Below are positions 11,731 to 25,469 of a stretch of 64,000 bases of DNA, piece by piece (position 1 is the first letter of the stretch; each line of letters opens with the position of its first letter). A model generated the notes under the pieces. The model ran no database searches. It was not told where the DNA came from and was given only the letters and a program-made list of their open reading frames with translations. This stretch comes from Penelope pileata (lineage: Eukaryota > Chordata > Aves > Galliformes > Cracidae). A program made the translations under genes and the position numbers. The DNA lies in NCBI GenBank assembly GCA_013396635.1, contig WBMW01000585.1, forward strand, positions 1,576 through 65,575, written 5' to 3'.

Positions 11731-13990
11731 GCTGATTTGTGCTATAAGAATTTAGTTGGATTGCGGCATCCTACTGCCAAGTCTTTTGGTGACATGGCAG
11801 ATGGGTTATATGCAGGACTGGCTTTTCTGACCCACCCCAGGTTCTTCACTGGGCTTCTTATTGCTGTGGTAGGGCTTGACTCTTGTAGGATCAGATACAA
11901 CTAAAAGTAGGTAGGTAAAGAATTGCAGTGCAGAATAGAGGTAAATGGTTGACCCTGGGAAGTGAGCACAAGTGAGAATACAAAAACATTGTTGTTTGAG
12001 ATGATACTTTGGACAATTGTTACTTTTCTATATTGTCTTTTTGTAGTTGTCACTTCAATTCCTCTTGCTAGTCCAAATTTGATCCGATTTTCTTTCTTCT
12101 TGCCCCTGGAGCACTGTTTGCCTGTGTTGGATGTCTGCTCTCCTTTCTAGAGTCTGTAGTCCTGCTTTATGTGGAAGCAGGGAGTGGTCTGGTACAGAAG
12201 GCTGTCTCCTTAAGCATATGGGTACAGAAGCAGGTTATCCACATCTAAAGGAGTGAGCTGAAAATATCTCTGATTGTTCAACAAGAAAAGATGTAGATCT
12301 ACTGAGTGAAAATCCTGCCTTTCTGTGCCTTGACAAGATCCTTTAAGTCTGTGTAAGAGCAAAGAGTTAAGGTAATCCTGATGTTACAGAGGAGTTAACC
12401 CAGGAGTCTTGCAGCTCAGCTGAGTACAGTGCAGGAGTGTCATCAGTGTGAGATTAGAATAAGCTTCATTATCTTCAAAGACTGTTTACTTAATGGTTTG
12501 GATGCTCTGTTGGTAGGTAGAGGTAGGAAATGTCCTCAGGCAGGCAGGAGCTGATAACATTAAAAACAGCAGTAGTGTTTCTCCTGCATTCTTGCAATCA
12601 CCCGTGCTTCTCCCACGCCCGCTGGCTGCCTCTGCTCTCGTGTACACCATCAGTTTGGAGGTCTTTAAGAGATTGCCAAGGTAATTTGGGATGCTCAGCA
12701 CTGAACCCAAGCAGTACCTTTGCAGCTTTTGGATTACTTCTTTCATGTCCTTGCAACTCCAGCCCTTCATAGGGCCACATATAATTATGTGGTCAGTCTT
12801 AAGCCTCTGGTTTTTTTTTTTTCACTGTTTGCCTGTAACTTTCTTCCAAATTTCTGTTAATTTTCAGGGGAGGTGTGCTTGCAGGGTACCTTCTGAAAGT
12901 ATGTCCCTGAGTGCTCACAGAATGTTCCTCAGGGGAATGACGGGGTGGTACAGAAGGGTGTGCTGCTTTCCGGCATGGGGCTATCAGCGGCACGTCCTGT
13001 GGTGTGACGGGCATGGACCTCTCACAGTGTGTCACCAGCAGTGCTGGGAACCACATGCTGTCAGGGGAAGAAGTCATGGTGATACACATCCCCTTCCAAA
13101 ACCCTCATGTGGCAACAATCTGAGGAATCAATTTCTGCAAATGCTGGGAGAATATTGCTTGCATTTTTCTTACAAATATACATTCGTAAGTTTTCTTTAA
13201 GATATTGGTTAGAGGTGTTTTAAAATCTCAGAGTAGATCGGTGCTACCTAGCTTTGGATATTCCAGCTGGTGCTTGAAGATGATATGCAGGTGGTTTGGG
13301 TTTTTGGAGGCTACTTGTGCAGGATTTGGAGAAAGTCTTTCTATCTGCAGAGTCTCTTCTGATGGCAGTGGAGTTAATTCTCATCTCCAGTACAAAGGAA
13401 AATTTGGTATGCGGACTGCTATGTAAAACCTGCATTAAATTTAATTTGGAACCCATCGGGTTATGTAAACATGTTCCACATGCAAGTGTTTAGCTCTTCC
13501 ATTTTTCTCATGAGAACTTTCCTGTAAAAGTGGTCTTTAAAGCAAATTTGCGCCTCCTTGGCATTTTTGTTTTTTTTGAAGACAAAGCAGAGATGCAGTG
13601 TTCTAGGCAGATATATTTTTGTTCCCAGCTGTTTTGAATGCTCATTTCATGTTAAGTCTTTGTTCCAGCCAGCCCTGTGTCATTAATGACTTTGGAGTAG
13701 GGAGGTATGCAGAGCCGGAGGAAATCCTGTTTTATGTTCCTATTCTAGGAGAGCCTCAGCAAGACTAACAATAACGCCGCTTGGTGAGGTAATGGATAAA
13801 CGTAGTAAGAAATAAAAACGTGCTTACATCTTACTGAGGCAGAAAAATAGCTTATAAAGCACAATGTTGTCTTTGATACGCGTAGATAATCTGACCTGCT
13901 TCAGCCTGTGGGTTAACACATGAGCTGCAGCCGTTGAAACATCTTCTTCTGAAGAACCTGTCCCTCTGGTTGTGAAGGAGTTGTCAGCAA

Positions 13991-13998
13991 ATGCAAAT
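13991..13998 (+). promoter_or_regulatory. Octamer motif ATGCAAAT beside a CpG-rich patch
   Basis: A perfect POU-factor octamer about 100 bp upstream of a CpG-richer segment (about 14090-14200, containing GCGCCGCGCGC) in otherwise AT-rich intron. It may be a minor regulatory element or chance. Confidence 0.25.
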
Positions 13999-16900
13999 GA
14001 GAATTACAGAGTGGGAGCCCAGTCAGAGCCCAGCGAAGGCGCTTTAAAGGCTTGCCTTCAGCGGTCAGTTGGTTCCTGTGGGAGGTGGAGGGCTGCCTTG
14101 CACCGCTCAGCGCCGCGCGCTCTCATGAGCCCGGTGCGGGCCAGCAGCTCCGGTGGTGGTGGGTGGTGCACAGCCACGCTCCAGTGAAGCGCGGGTTTGT
14201 AGCTCCTTGTGCTCCTTTCAAGATGCTGTGGGGAAGAGAAAATGAGGGCATCCCTCAGCTTTTCCTTCCTTTTGCTGAGTGAAGTTTAGGAGGAGAGAAG
14301 TGTTTGTTTTCAAGAAGCATTTTCATAGGATGGGTGCATTTCTTCATCAGGTTCTTAAGGAAGTCAAAGCTGGATTTACAGCTTTTGATCTTGGTCAGTA
14401 TGTAGAAAAACAGGATGACATTTGGTAGCACTTTTGGGAAACTGCTACCTTTTCTTATTTTTTAGGAGAAAACAGAATTGTGTATGATTTTTCTTGAGCC
14501 AGATTCCGTAGCAGCATACGTGAGTGCAGTGAAACATCCCACGTCCAGCCTACTGGCACTGTCTGTGCTGTGGACTTCCCTAGGGGCAAGGGCAAGTCAA
14601 CCAGCATTACGGTTTTAGATGCACTTACCCACTTAGCATATGCATTTTTTCTCAGCATGTGATTACGGGCTGGTGAGTTGCCTGCATGTACACCAGCTCT
14701 CTCCAGCTGGTGCTCCTTATATATGCACCATATTTTATGTGCATTGCTCTGGTGCGTACACTTCAGCTATAGTGCTGATCTCTCAGCACCTTTACATTTT
14801 TTGAATGAGACAGTAGTGATTGCCTTTTCTTTGAGTAAGTAGGCAGAGTCATACTTGTGGCATATTTTAAGACCACGTGGAAGGTATAAGCTTATTTAAA
14901 TACGGGTGATTCATCATGTTTTGCTTTATTTGATTTCTTAAATGTCAGCCACTATGAACAGTTCTTAAGATTTGCCCCTTTTATCTGGGATGCATCAGCT
15001 GAAAAGAAGGCAGCTGGTGTGCTGAAGGCATTGCTCCTGTAAGAATGCGGAGTGCAATTTTTTAGCTGGGGAAAAGAACTCAGTGGTAGTTGCCCTTGGC
15101 TTTTGCTTTTTTTCTTTTTTCCCTAAAGGTTGCCATCTTGCTCTGTCGGTTTAATAGTGATAATGCTGCAACATGTTTACCTGTGCAGTGCCTGCCAGGC
15201 AGTGAGAGAGGCCTGAGGAATGAGAGCAAGCCTGTGTGCGAACTGGCTGGCTCTTGGCTGACTTAAGCCAATGTTTCTGGACATAGTCCTGATTCCTTGC
15301 TTGAAAGAGCATCTGATGCAGAGAGCTGCTGCCTGTGTGACTCCTTCTGGGTATGTGCCTTCCACCCCTTTGATGAGTGTGTGGGTTAGCTTTGGTGCTT
15401 TTGCTGTCCTTCTGTGCTTTTGGAAAGGATATCCCACCAGGAAACCTTGTCCCAGGTGGAGGAAGCTCCTCCCTGATGGTGGGAGGGAGCTGGGCCACCT
15501 GCCTTTGTCATCTGCAGAGGAGCCAGGTGATTGTTGGTCCCTTGTGGGAATGGTGGCTCTTGGTGAATTGTTTAGGGTAAAGGAGTGAATATGTATTGGG
15601 CATCAGAAGCTTACAACTGCCTGGTGGAAAGCGTGTAGGGGAGGCTGCTTTGTAGTGTGTGCTGGAAGCCTCTCCCTCCCCCAGACCCGAGTAACTGCAT
15701 TGCTGGCTTCAAGGTGTAAGAGGGAGGGAAGCTCTCCATGAACAGCTGCTTTCCAGAAACACTGGAGATCAGAGCCTAATGAGCGTGTATCACCTCTTGT
15801 GCATCTTGCTTGTTTCAGGTTATGTTGTGATGGCAGTCCTGATCGTTATCTCATATTAATTTTCTAGAGCATGATGTATGTGGATACACCTACTGCACTC
15901 AGATTTCACTGCAAGATTAGAGGCATGTTTAGGAAATTAGTAATGAGAGAAAAACGCATAATTAAAAATGATATCAGTTTGGAAGCTCATCCATCTTCGG
16001 CCAGCTTGCTGGAAGAGAAGGGAGTCTTACACAATGCTCAGTGGTGGGAAAACACATTCGGCTTTCTGCATTTTAAACAGGAAGGAACTATTTAAATGAC
16101 AGGCTTACAATAGTAATCAGGGCATTTACTTGGGAACGTTGGATCACACATTGTAGCTGTGTGATGCTGAGCTAACTCAGACTGTATGAAGTTTAGAAGG
16201 ATCTCATTTTATTTGTTTTCTCTCGATGCCTTCAGACAATTGTTCTGACTTATTTGGACCCTTTATAAAATAATTGGGTTCTTGGAATGAGAATAGCATT
16301 CATATTTTGAGATAGTCGGATTTACATATGCTGAAAACTTGCTACAGTGTTATGATGCTGCACAGTTAGCAATTCATTTGTTTCCTGAGATGCAGTTTTA
16401 TGTGAAATGTCTTAAATTCAGAGCTGCAACAGAATTTTAGCTCTTCATCCCCAATGACCATTATAAAATTGCCATATGCCTAAAAATGTTCTCAGCACAA
16501 CTGTGATTGTCAGACTGTGCGTTTCCTCCCATTTTATGATGGGATCCTTAGTTCAGAATAAAATTACTCTTCCTCAGCAGTAGGAGAAGTGCCATTTGGT
16601 TCTATATGGTTCATTACAAAATGTGGTAACTTTCAAGCGTTTCAAACAGTACGCATGCTTTATTTGAGTTCTTTATGCCATTTTTCATGAGCAGTTAACA
16701 GTAACATGTTGTCATTTTTGTCATATTATGTCTGTAAACTCGGTTATCTTTCTCTTTGGTCCAACTTACAAATACATAAAAGCTGAAGCAGATGTCAGAG
16801 CAATAACCAGGTGTACACTGTTGCATTTTGCAAAGTTTTAATTGCTGCAGGGATGTTTCCTAGTTAACGGATCTGCTTATTAAGTGGTTCTATCCATTGT

Positions 16901-19900
16901 GCCTTGCTTGGAAACTTACCTTGCATACAGTATTTTTGCACTGAATCTGGCTGTTTTTTCTAGCAACAGACTCAGAATAATGTTGCAGAGGGACGTCCTT
17001 CTTCAGTTACACTGACTGTAGTCTGCAAAATGGCTGAATGGCTTGTGCAGAGCCCTGTGTAACTTGGGATTTTGGTAAACTCATTAAATGTTTTAGAATT
17101 GCAAATCTGACATAAGGGGGCCTAGATCCAGCTGAGCCTCCAAATGCCACCAGTGTGTAAATATTTGTCCTTGTTGCCTCTCTAAGCACTCTGGTGTAGA
17201 GCCAAGCATGGAAGAGATGTGTGGTGACAGACAAGATAGCTCTGCCTTCAGCTCCAGAGTTAGAGCAGAGTATTTTTGGATGTGTGCTGATGGTGGCTGT
17301 TGAGTCTATTAGAGACGATGGCTGCTGTTATCTGGGAGGACAGTGGCAAGAAGGGTATGGCAAAAAAGACTCATGGAAGACAAGCAACCATCAGCAGTGC
17401 TTGTAGTGAGGAGCTGTTAGGTTGGGGGCCAAGGGACCTCATGGAACTGGAGGTCAGCAGCTGTGATGGAGAGTGGTGGCAGCTCCCCATGGTCCCTGTA
17501 ATGTTCATCCGTGGGGGACCAGCCTGCCTGGGGGGAACACATGGGACAGCACGGCCTTTGTTAGCTGCCACCACAGGGGCTGTGCTGCCATGCATGGAAT
17601 GAGGAGATGCGGATGTGTTCTGAGGATGTCTCCAGCTGCCCTGTTCTTACTGCCCAGAAGTATCTGCATGGCAGGAAGGGGAGACCTTTGGTTCATGTCC
17701 CTGTGCAGTTCTGCAGATTTGGACCCAGGCCAGGTCCTGGAGCCAGGACTGGATCTTTTATGAGCATTGTTATATATTGATGGAATAAAGAGAGCGAAGA
17801 TCTTTTCCCAGGAATTAAATAATTGCTTCCTTGATGAAAGGACCCAACATCTGGCTCTCGTGCTCCATGTATTTTGTCATGTAGATGTAACTGTTTGCTT
17901 TGTTCCTGGCAATAACGTTAACTTATTAATGTATGAAGCTGTTTCCAGGTCAGTGGAAACCTGCATATAAATCTTGATTACATGTAGTTGATTGTCTTTA
18001 ACTCTTTATAAGATATAATTAGTGTCCAGTAATCATATTGTGGTGCTGTTGCTGTGATTACACTGGTAGTTAGTGTGCAGTGCAATTCCGGTTTTATAGA
18101 CTGGAGCTAATGTTAGCTTGATGGAAATTAAGGATAAATATCAGCCTGTGTTGTTGGCCAGTTAATTTTCTCACCTTTCTGCGGGCCGGTTTCATTGCCT
18201 CCTGCAGTTCTGAGATGTGGCCGCCTGCTGCTGAGTGGGTTCAGATCAAAAAGCTGTGATTTCTTAATACGTGGTGCTTCAGGTTGAAGTGGAGCAACTT
18301 TAAGTAATGGTGTCTGATATGGGAGGGAAGAAGTGGATTGCAGCAGGGTCTTCAAGGACAGTGACTTGGCACAGCACTAGTGCCTAGAAATGTTTTGATC
18401 CTATTGTAATGAATCGCTGCTAGTTCCTGTTGTTGTTTCTGTTTTGATTGAGTGCCCAGCCGGTGTGTGGTGGAGATAGGACGTTAGAGCAGGGAAAGGG
18501 AAGTAACTGTCAAAAGTGCATCTCCCTTAGGAAAGCAAGAATGTGGAGGCATGGCACAATTGGAGTTTGAATAGCAGTTATTTTTCCTTGATTTTTTGTA
18601 GTGCACTGACTGTGTGCAATTTTCCACATGCTGGGTAATGGAAAGTTGGCCCCAGAGGAAGTTACTTTGTAAGTCAAGTTTGGGATTATAAAATCAATCA
18701 CTGTTGGGTCACTAATTGGTGTGGAAGATAGGAATTTCCTATACAGTATGATAAGTTCATTGGTTTTTTGGCAGTGTGTGCAGCGAGCTGTTTAGCCAAC
18801 GATATTCTTTCCTGGTTCTGTTGTTAACTCAGGAAAAGCATCAGGTCATTTATAGCTACACCCAGATCGCCGGTTTGTTTCAGAGGAGTAGGGAGGAGGG
18901 GGAAGTTTGATGTCATGTAGAATCTGCGTGTGTTTTACAAAGTTTGTTTTCTATCTGTGGCATAATAGTGAAGCTTGGCAGCCACATAGTAATTGTGAAG
19001 ATTGATTGCTCTTGGTGTTAAGCATCTCACATCTCTGAGTTTATGTCAACACAGGCCTTCTTCCAGCAGCAGCATCTGGCTCATTGGCAAGATCTGCGGA
19101 CAGTTGTTCTGATCGCTCTGGAGGTGCCTCTGGTCGTCATGTGGACGCTGCCTTGGCCGTGCTGCTTTGTTATTCTAGCTGGTTCCATTTTCATTTATTT
19201 ATTTTTTGGCTTGTCTTTGATTCTGATGAATTGCTCCTGAGATTGTGTTCTAGAATAAATCTCGCCTAACTTCCGCATGCAGGGACTTCCACGAGATGCT
19301 GATGTTAATTTATTTCAGAGAGTGTTTGCTGATTGAAGCTGGAGCAGCAACATCCCAATCTGTGCCTTCTGTGCAGGTTTTTCTTGTGAATCACAGCATC
19401 AGCCTTGTGAAGTAAAACACGTATTTTTGAGCATATCCTGCATAATGGTTTTCTCTGTGACTAGAGCTGCAGATGTAAATCAAATATTACCGGTACACAG
19501 CCAGTGTTAGGGATGGTGCTGTCTCATAAGCTGGGAGTCCTGGAGTCAACCTTTTGGATTTCTCAAGTTGATCATACGGAGTAAAGTTTCTGGCCTCTCT
19601 GATACGAACTGGCACAGGAGCAAAGAGCAGCGTGTGTCAGCTCAGGATTTACATCACCTCAAGTACTGCCGCTGTCTGTTTGATTGTATGTTTTTATTCA
19701 TTGTACTTTCAAAATACGATTCTTTGAGAAGTGCTGTGGCTTTGACAGACACGTGGGTTCAAGTAAAAGTGAATGTTTTGTAAAATTCTGAAGTTCCTAT
19801 TTTCATTAAATAGGCCTGTCAGGATCATCGCCTCTTCTGGTTGAAATTAGCAGGGCTGTGATGTGCGGGAGGCCAGACAAGATGGTTATCTTCACTGGCC

Positions 19901-22900
19901 TCGAGCTCTAATGATCTGTAGAACTGCTTCAGCACTGTCCACAATTGGAGCTGTTTGACTAGCTGTCAGATTTTATAAGGATGTTAGCAAGGCATGATTA
20001 CACACAATTTTCTGGTTTTAAATGTGAATTTACATCTGTAATAATAATAATAAGTCACCCAGGATGGCATGTATGGTGTTTTTTTGTTGATTTACTGCAG
20101 ATTTGATACAACGCTGTCTATTGCCTCAAAATTTAATTTTAAAATGAAGGTTATGTTTGCACATTAATTGAACTCATCACTCGCAACTGCAAACATGCAT
20201 TTCATGGACACTTCATGTAACAGAGAAATGGGTTGGTGAAAGAGTGCTCATTGTTGAAGTTTGGAATGGGGAGGCATGAACTTGGACGGGGGGATATACT
20301 GACTTTGTATTCAGTATAAATGTTGCCATGGCTTTCTTTAGGGTCTAGGTCTCACTCTGGGGCTGTAATTTTTCTTCTTAAAAGAAACCTTCCTTCCTCT
20401 GTACTTGGCGTTTTCCAGCAGGTGATGAGAAACCTTGTCTTCCAAGGTCTCAGAACACAAATTACGCTAAAAACATCCTATTACGTAGTATTTTCAATTG
20501 AATGGAAGCATGAATGTGTCCTGTGATGTTAAGCATTGTCTACATTTGTGGAATTTCTATAGAAGTGACATTAGATACCATAAATGTTTAAGAGCCCTCT
20601 AAGTGTGACTGGTAGGGTGAGTTAGAGCCTTTCATCTCTTACTTGCTGGTTTTAATAGGATCTGGCTTGAAGGGTGTTGAAAGTTGCTGCCAGGTGTCTG
20701 ATTGCTTCTGTGTCTCAGGAGATAAGGCTTTTTTGTGAGGAGACTGAAAGAGTTCACAGAGGTATTCTAGCCAGCCATCTGTGGGAATGCCTACGTCTAT
20801 GTGTGTTATGGGCAGATAGGTAGAAGCTCACTCTGCCCGCACATTAAATATGTTCGTATCCTGTGTTGTAACAGAGCTTATAAACTATACTAACGTGGCT
20901 TTCAAGATGCCGTAAGCATGGGCAGAGTGACTTTCCACCTGCCTCTGGACATAGCTGTGTTGATTTATGTTTGCAGAAGAGAGACCTTGGGCAAAGGGAG
21001 TTAATCCTCTTTGATTACACCAGCCCTTCGGATGGAGAGAGGTTGTGCAGTGCACAGGTTTTGCAGAACGACTGCAAGGCTTCTCACTCTTACTGCCATA
21101 AGGTTTACAGCTGGGCATTAATCACAGTACTGTTGTCCTGCTCACATCATTTCCTGGGCTGTCAGGGGAGAGCAAGTTAAAAAAGGCAATTTCTGACTTG
21201 TTATTTAGGTTGCCTAGAAAATGTACAGTGCCTTTCAGTGGTCTTGCTAGGTGCTTAAGGGACATACTGGATGCACGCTTTCTTCACAATGCAGTATAGC
21301 CATTGTAAGTCTTGTATTAGAAATGATTTGTTTTGTGGACAAGGATTATCCAATAATGTTCAGGCAGGAGCTGAACAGTAGGATCAACAAAACCAGCAAC
21401 AGTATCTTACGACTACTACTAATCTTGATTTTACTATATTTTTTTACATAGTGTCTCAGTGTGACACTGCTAACAGCTTATGGTCCAAAATGTTGTGGTG
21501 CTAAGTGCTGAACTTTTTGTCTAAAGAAACTGTTGAAATAGGAGAAGCATGTAAGTAAAGTATAATGTAGAACACACAAGGGTTATTTTAAGTTTTCAAG
21601 AGCTCTTTAAGTCACTAATCCTTATCCTTTGTTCAGTGCATACCTTTGAGTTTTTGATATCTTTGTCCTTCTGTCCATTTGCAAGATGGGGACACCAGAA
21701 TGGGGTCAGTTACTTCTGTGCACTAGCACCTTAACTGAAACCAAGCAAAAACCGTGGACCTTGGGTCCATCCAAGTCCAGAGATGTGGGAGGCACTAGGG
21801 CCCTGCTGTAGAAGAGCTGCTGTGGGGTGAATAGGCTGGGGAGAGAGGTGGTATCTCACACGTGCTGCCAAGTAATCAAAGGAACTAGAGCAAATTCTTC
21901 AGGGCAGTGTGTGGCCTGCTTGAGGCTGAGGAGTTAGACGTACACTTATTTCATTCCTTTTCTATTCATGCTATTCATCTCTGCTTGGAAGTTTCTTTTC
22001 TTCTACTTTTCTTGATTAAGTCCAAGAAAGAAGGAAAAAGGGAATACTCTAACCCACTGCAATACTACTTAAACTCAGTTGTAAACCCAAGTTTTCTCAG
22101 CCAAGTCAGTTTTTGTTGAAACAGTTAAACTGAAGCAGTGGCACTTTAATTAAGATGAAGCATAATCCAGTTTGTTTCTGGAGACAGACTGCCTGGTGTG
22201 CTAACTATGCACTATGTGCAGCAATTTGTAGCTTTCAGGCGGAATACACAATGGGTAGCCCTTCCATTCTGAAAGCTAAATTGTTTTTGTATGGTCCTCA
22301 AATATTCATTTACCAAACAAATAACTGATAAAATGAGGAAGTGAAAGAGACACTAAGCGGGTGTGATCCAATGCCAAGCACTGGTTTTCACAGTTGATTT
22401 TAAATCTACATTATTCTAATGATGTTCATTTGGAAGATGTGTCCACTCCCTAACTTCTGCTGCTGAGCGTTCTTTTAATTGGATTCAGATGGTTGGACTG
22501 AAACCGTTGTAGGGTTTGTATACAGATGTCCTGAGTGCTCCAAGCATTTTTTCCCTATCCAGTTTTTCAAAGCCAGCATTGCTTTCACTGAAGCTAGAGT
22601 CCAGACCTTCCTGAAATCCCACATTAAAGGTCTGTCTGATGCAAATGGGCACGCTTCTCCTGAGATAAGTGCGGTTACGGTCACTTACACGTGCTGAAGA
22701 TCTCATCTGGAGTGTTGCTGCTCTCCCAGTCCATTGGATATCTGGGCTGGGTTGCTGGTCTCTGGCCAGTTCATCAGCGGAGGCTTGCCATTGTGATCTG
22801 ATTCTGAAAGTATGGGCTGTTGGCCTGAAGAAATGTGACAGTGCAAACAGCCTTTTGTTTTGAGTAAAATGATACCACAGGATGATGTTTCTGAGGCATT

Positions 22901-23346
22901 TTGACAAGGCAGCATGTTTTCTGTGTGATAGGTGCTGCTCAGATTTTCTTTCCTGTGCTGAAATTCAGAGGTACTGAATTACTGGAGAGGCCTGTTGGAA
23001 CTCAAATGGCATGTGGAGCAGAGAACATCAGTTTCTAGAATAGTCATTCTAGCATTTTTCATAAGCGCATAGTTTTCCTTTTTTTTTCCCCTCTCAAGCG
23101 AAGAGGAAAGAAGTTTTGGCTTTTTATACAGTCTAAGCAGAGGTTTACTCTCCAATTTCAGAAAAAGAAGGATGATGAAAAACTATTCATCCTTCAAGTG
23201 CCTAAATTTTGTCTAAGTGTGTTTCTGAAAGTAATAGTGAAAACAAAGGTCTTCCAGGACACCGAAGTATTGTGTGGTGATGGATATGCAACTGTTTCCC
23301 TAAACGCTTGATGCTGTGCAAAAGTATAATACTATAATGAAGGCTT

Positions 23347-23365
23347 AAAAAAAAAAAAAAAAAAA
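23347..23365 (+). repeat. Poly(A) tract, 19 bp
   Basis: An uninterrupted A run in AT-rich intron. The sequence upstream is not recognisable as a retrocopy. Confidence 0.9.
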
Positions 23366-25441
23366 GAGGAAGAGAAGAACACAATGGGTGTTTGAATACT
23401 GTGTTATCATATGAACAAAATCAGTACTGAATTTGCATTGTGAAGTTATAGTAAGCCGTAGACCCAAGAGGGAAAATTAAAGGATTACTTAAAACCAACA
23501 ATAAACATGCAAATTAAAAGTCATCATTTTTAAATGAAGTCATACACTGTTAGAAATAAGCACAAAATTACATACTAGTTTGAATGTGTAGTTTATAGAA
23601 TACACAGAATGTTAAAATTGAATCAAATTAAGAAAAACATTTTGCAAAGGCAAGTAAAATATCTGTTTAATTAGATCGTAAAGAAAGGAGATTAAAAGTA
23701 ATATTTTGTAATACAGTAATTACTATTTTTCAGAAGTAGTCAGGTTCCTGTGTGTTGATCTAAATTTAAATGTGATAGCAGATCTCTTTGGGGTCTTTTG
23801 TTTTGTGCGTGTCTTTAATTGTTTTAAATCACAAGTGCTACCTTTATTTTGTTTTCGTTGCACTAAACACACTGCCTGGCTGTTTGCTCCCGTACTCTGC
23901 TGGCTCACAAACACACATCTCAGAGATCAGCTCATCCCCTCTGGTTCTGGGAGGTTAAAAGCCAAAGCATTGCAGGGGACTATACAGAAGATAACAGGAA
24001 AAGCCCCTGAAACCATTGGGAGCTGGGTTGAGGTGCTGATGGGAGTCTGAGATGTAAATAAACCAGATTGCTCTCATTTCCTCTTTCCACTGTATTATGC
24101 ATTCCAATAGCACTATTCATCTTTATGACAGACACCTATTGCTTTAACTTTACTGCGGGCCACTGAAGTACATTAAAGTGGGCAGGAAATGGAAATAAAT
24201 AGAGTTCAGTGGAGGCTTCAGAATAACTAAACATGCTGCAGTCATTTTTAGTGTGGGGTCATGTGTTCTTTAGCACATTTTAGCGTATTGCCTGACTTTT
24301 GTTATAAAGATGGTAGCAGTTTCAAAGAGATACAGCATACTTATAAAGTAAGAAACACAATGTTCTCTGATACATATATTTTTCCCCAAACTCTTTGGGT
24401 TGCTAAAAGTGAAAAGAAATTGGGTTGAGACTCAGCTGGGCAGAGTCTGTATGCAGTGCCTCAGGTTGGGGTTAGAAACAGAATAATGGGCCTGGAGATT
24501 TGAAGAAATCTTGCTGACAGACAGGATAGGAGGAGGACCGCAGTCCATTCACTTAAATTAATCTTCTGCTTAGAGGTAGTGAGATGTTCAGGTAGAGAGA
24601 TTAGATGGAATTTGGCCTTAAAATGCATCCGTTTGTTTCCTAATTCACGTGTATTTTGCTTGCTTGGGAAATGTGGATCACTGTCCTGCTTATTCAGAGG
24701 GCTAGCTGTTTCCACAGACAGCTAAATTACACTGCAAGTTCCTGACAGCCTTGGAAGAGGGGACTTCCAGTGAATTCCTGTCTTGTGAAAGCTTTGTGTG
24801 TTTATTTTTACTTGAGTATTTAGACTCTGATAAAACATAGGTCAGTAACTGAGTGATCTTACAACATGGGTTGAAGACTTACAGCTCATATTTTCGTTCC
24901 CTTGAGATAATTAGCTACTTGAAAACTTTTTAAAAACAAAAAGCTGTTAGCATAGTTGTTTTTTAATTTGATTACGCTGAATGGTATCAGGCTTTGCTAA
25001 GTGCTGTGTTCTCTTTTTCTTCTCTTTTTCTGACAAGGACTATCTAGTGGAAAGCAAACATCAACCTTCAACATATTTGTCAATATGGAGGGTATTAGTG
25101 GATATTCCAGAATGTCATGGAAGATAAAAACTAATTTGTAAGCAGCATGGCAGAAATTGGGAAACGCAATTAAGACAAAAAATCATTATCATTGATCCTT
25201 TTGCCCTGGGAAAGTACATTCCTTTCTCTCAAAGCAGCTTTTAAAAATGTTGTTTGCCTAAGTCTGTGTCTAAGGATGTATTGCAATGTAACATTCCGTG
25301 CTTCTTTCTTTTTTTGATTCTCTTTATATCAAGAATTTCACTTAATTCAGAATACTGCTGCAGATGCACTTGCATTGCAGAAACTAGCAGCAGGCAGAAT
25401 TACAGGTAATTACAGAGGGTGGTTGTTGGCAATTTGACTTT

Positions 25442-25469
25442 TCATCATTTGTTCGTCATCATTTGTTCG
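25442..25469 (+). repeat. 14-bp tandem duplication
   Basis: TCATCATTTGTTCG occurs twice in perfect tandem, consistent with a recent slippage duplication. Confidence 0.9.
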
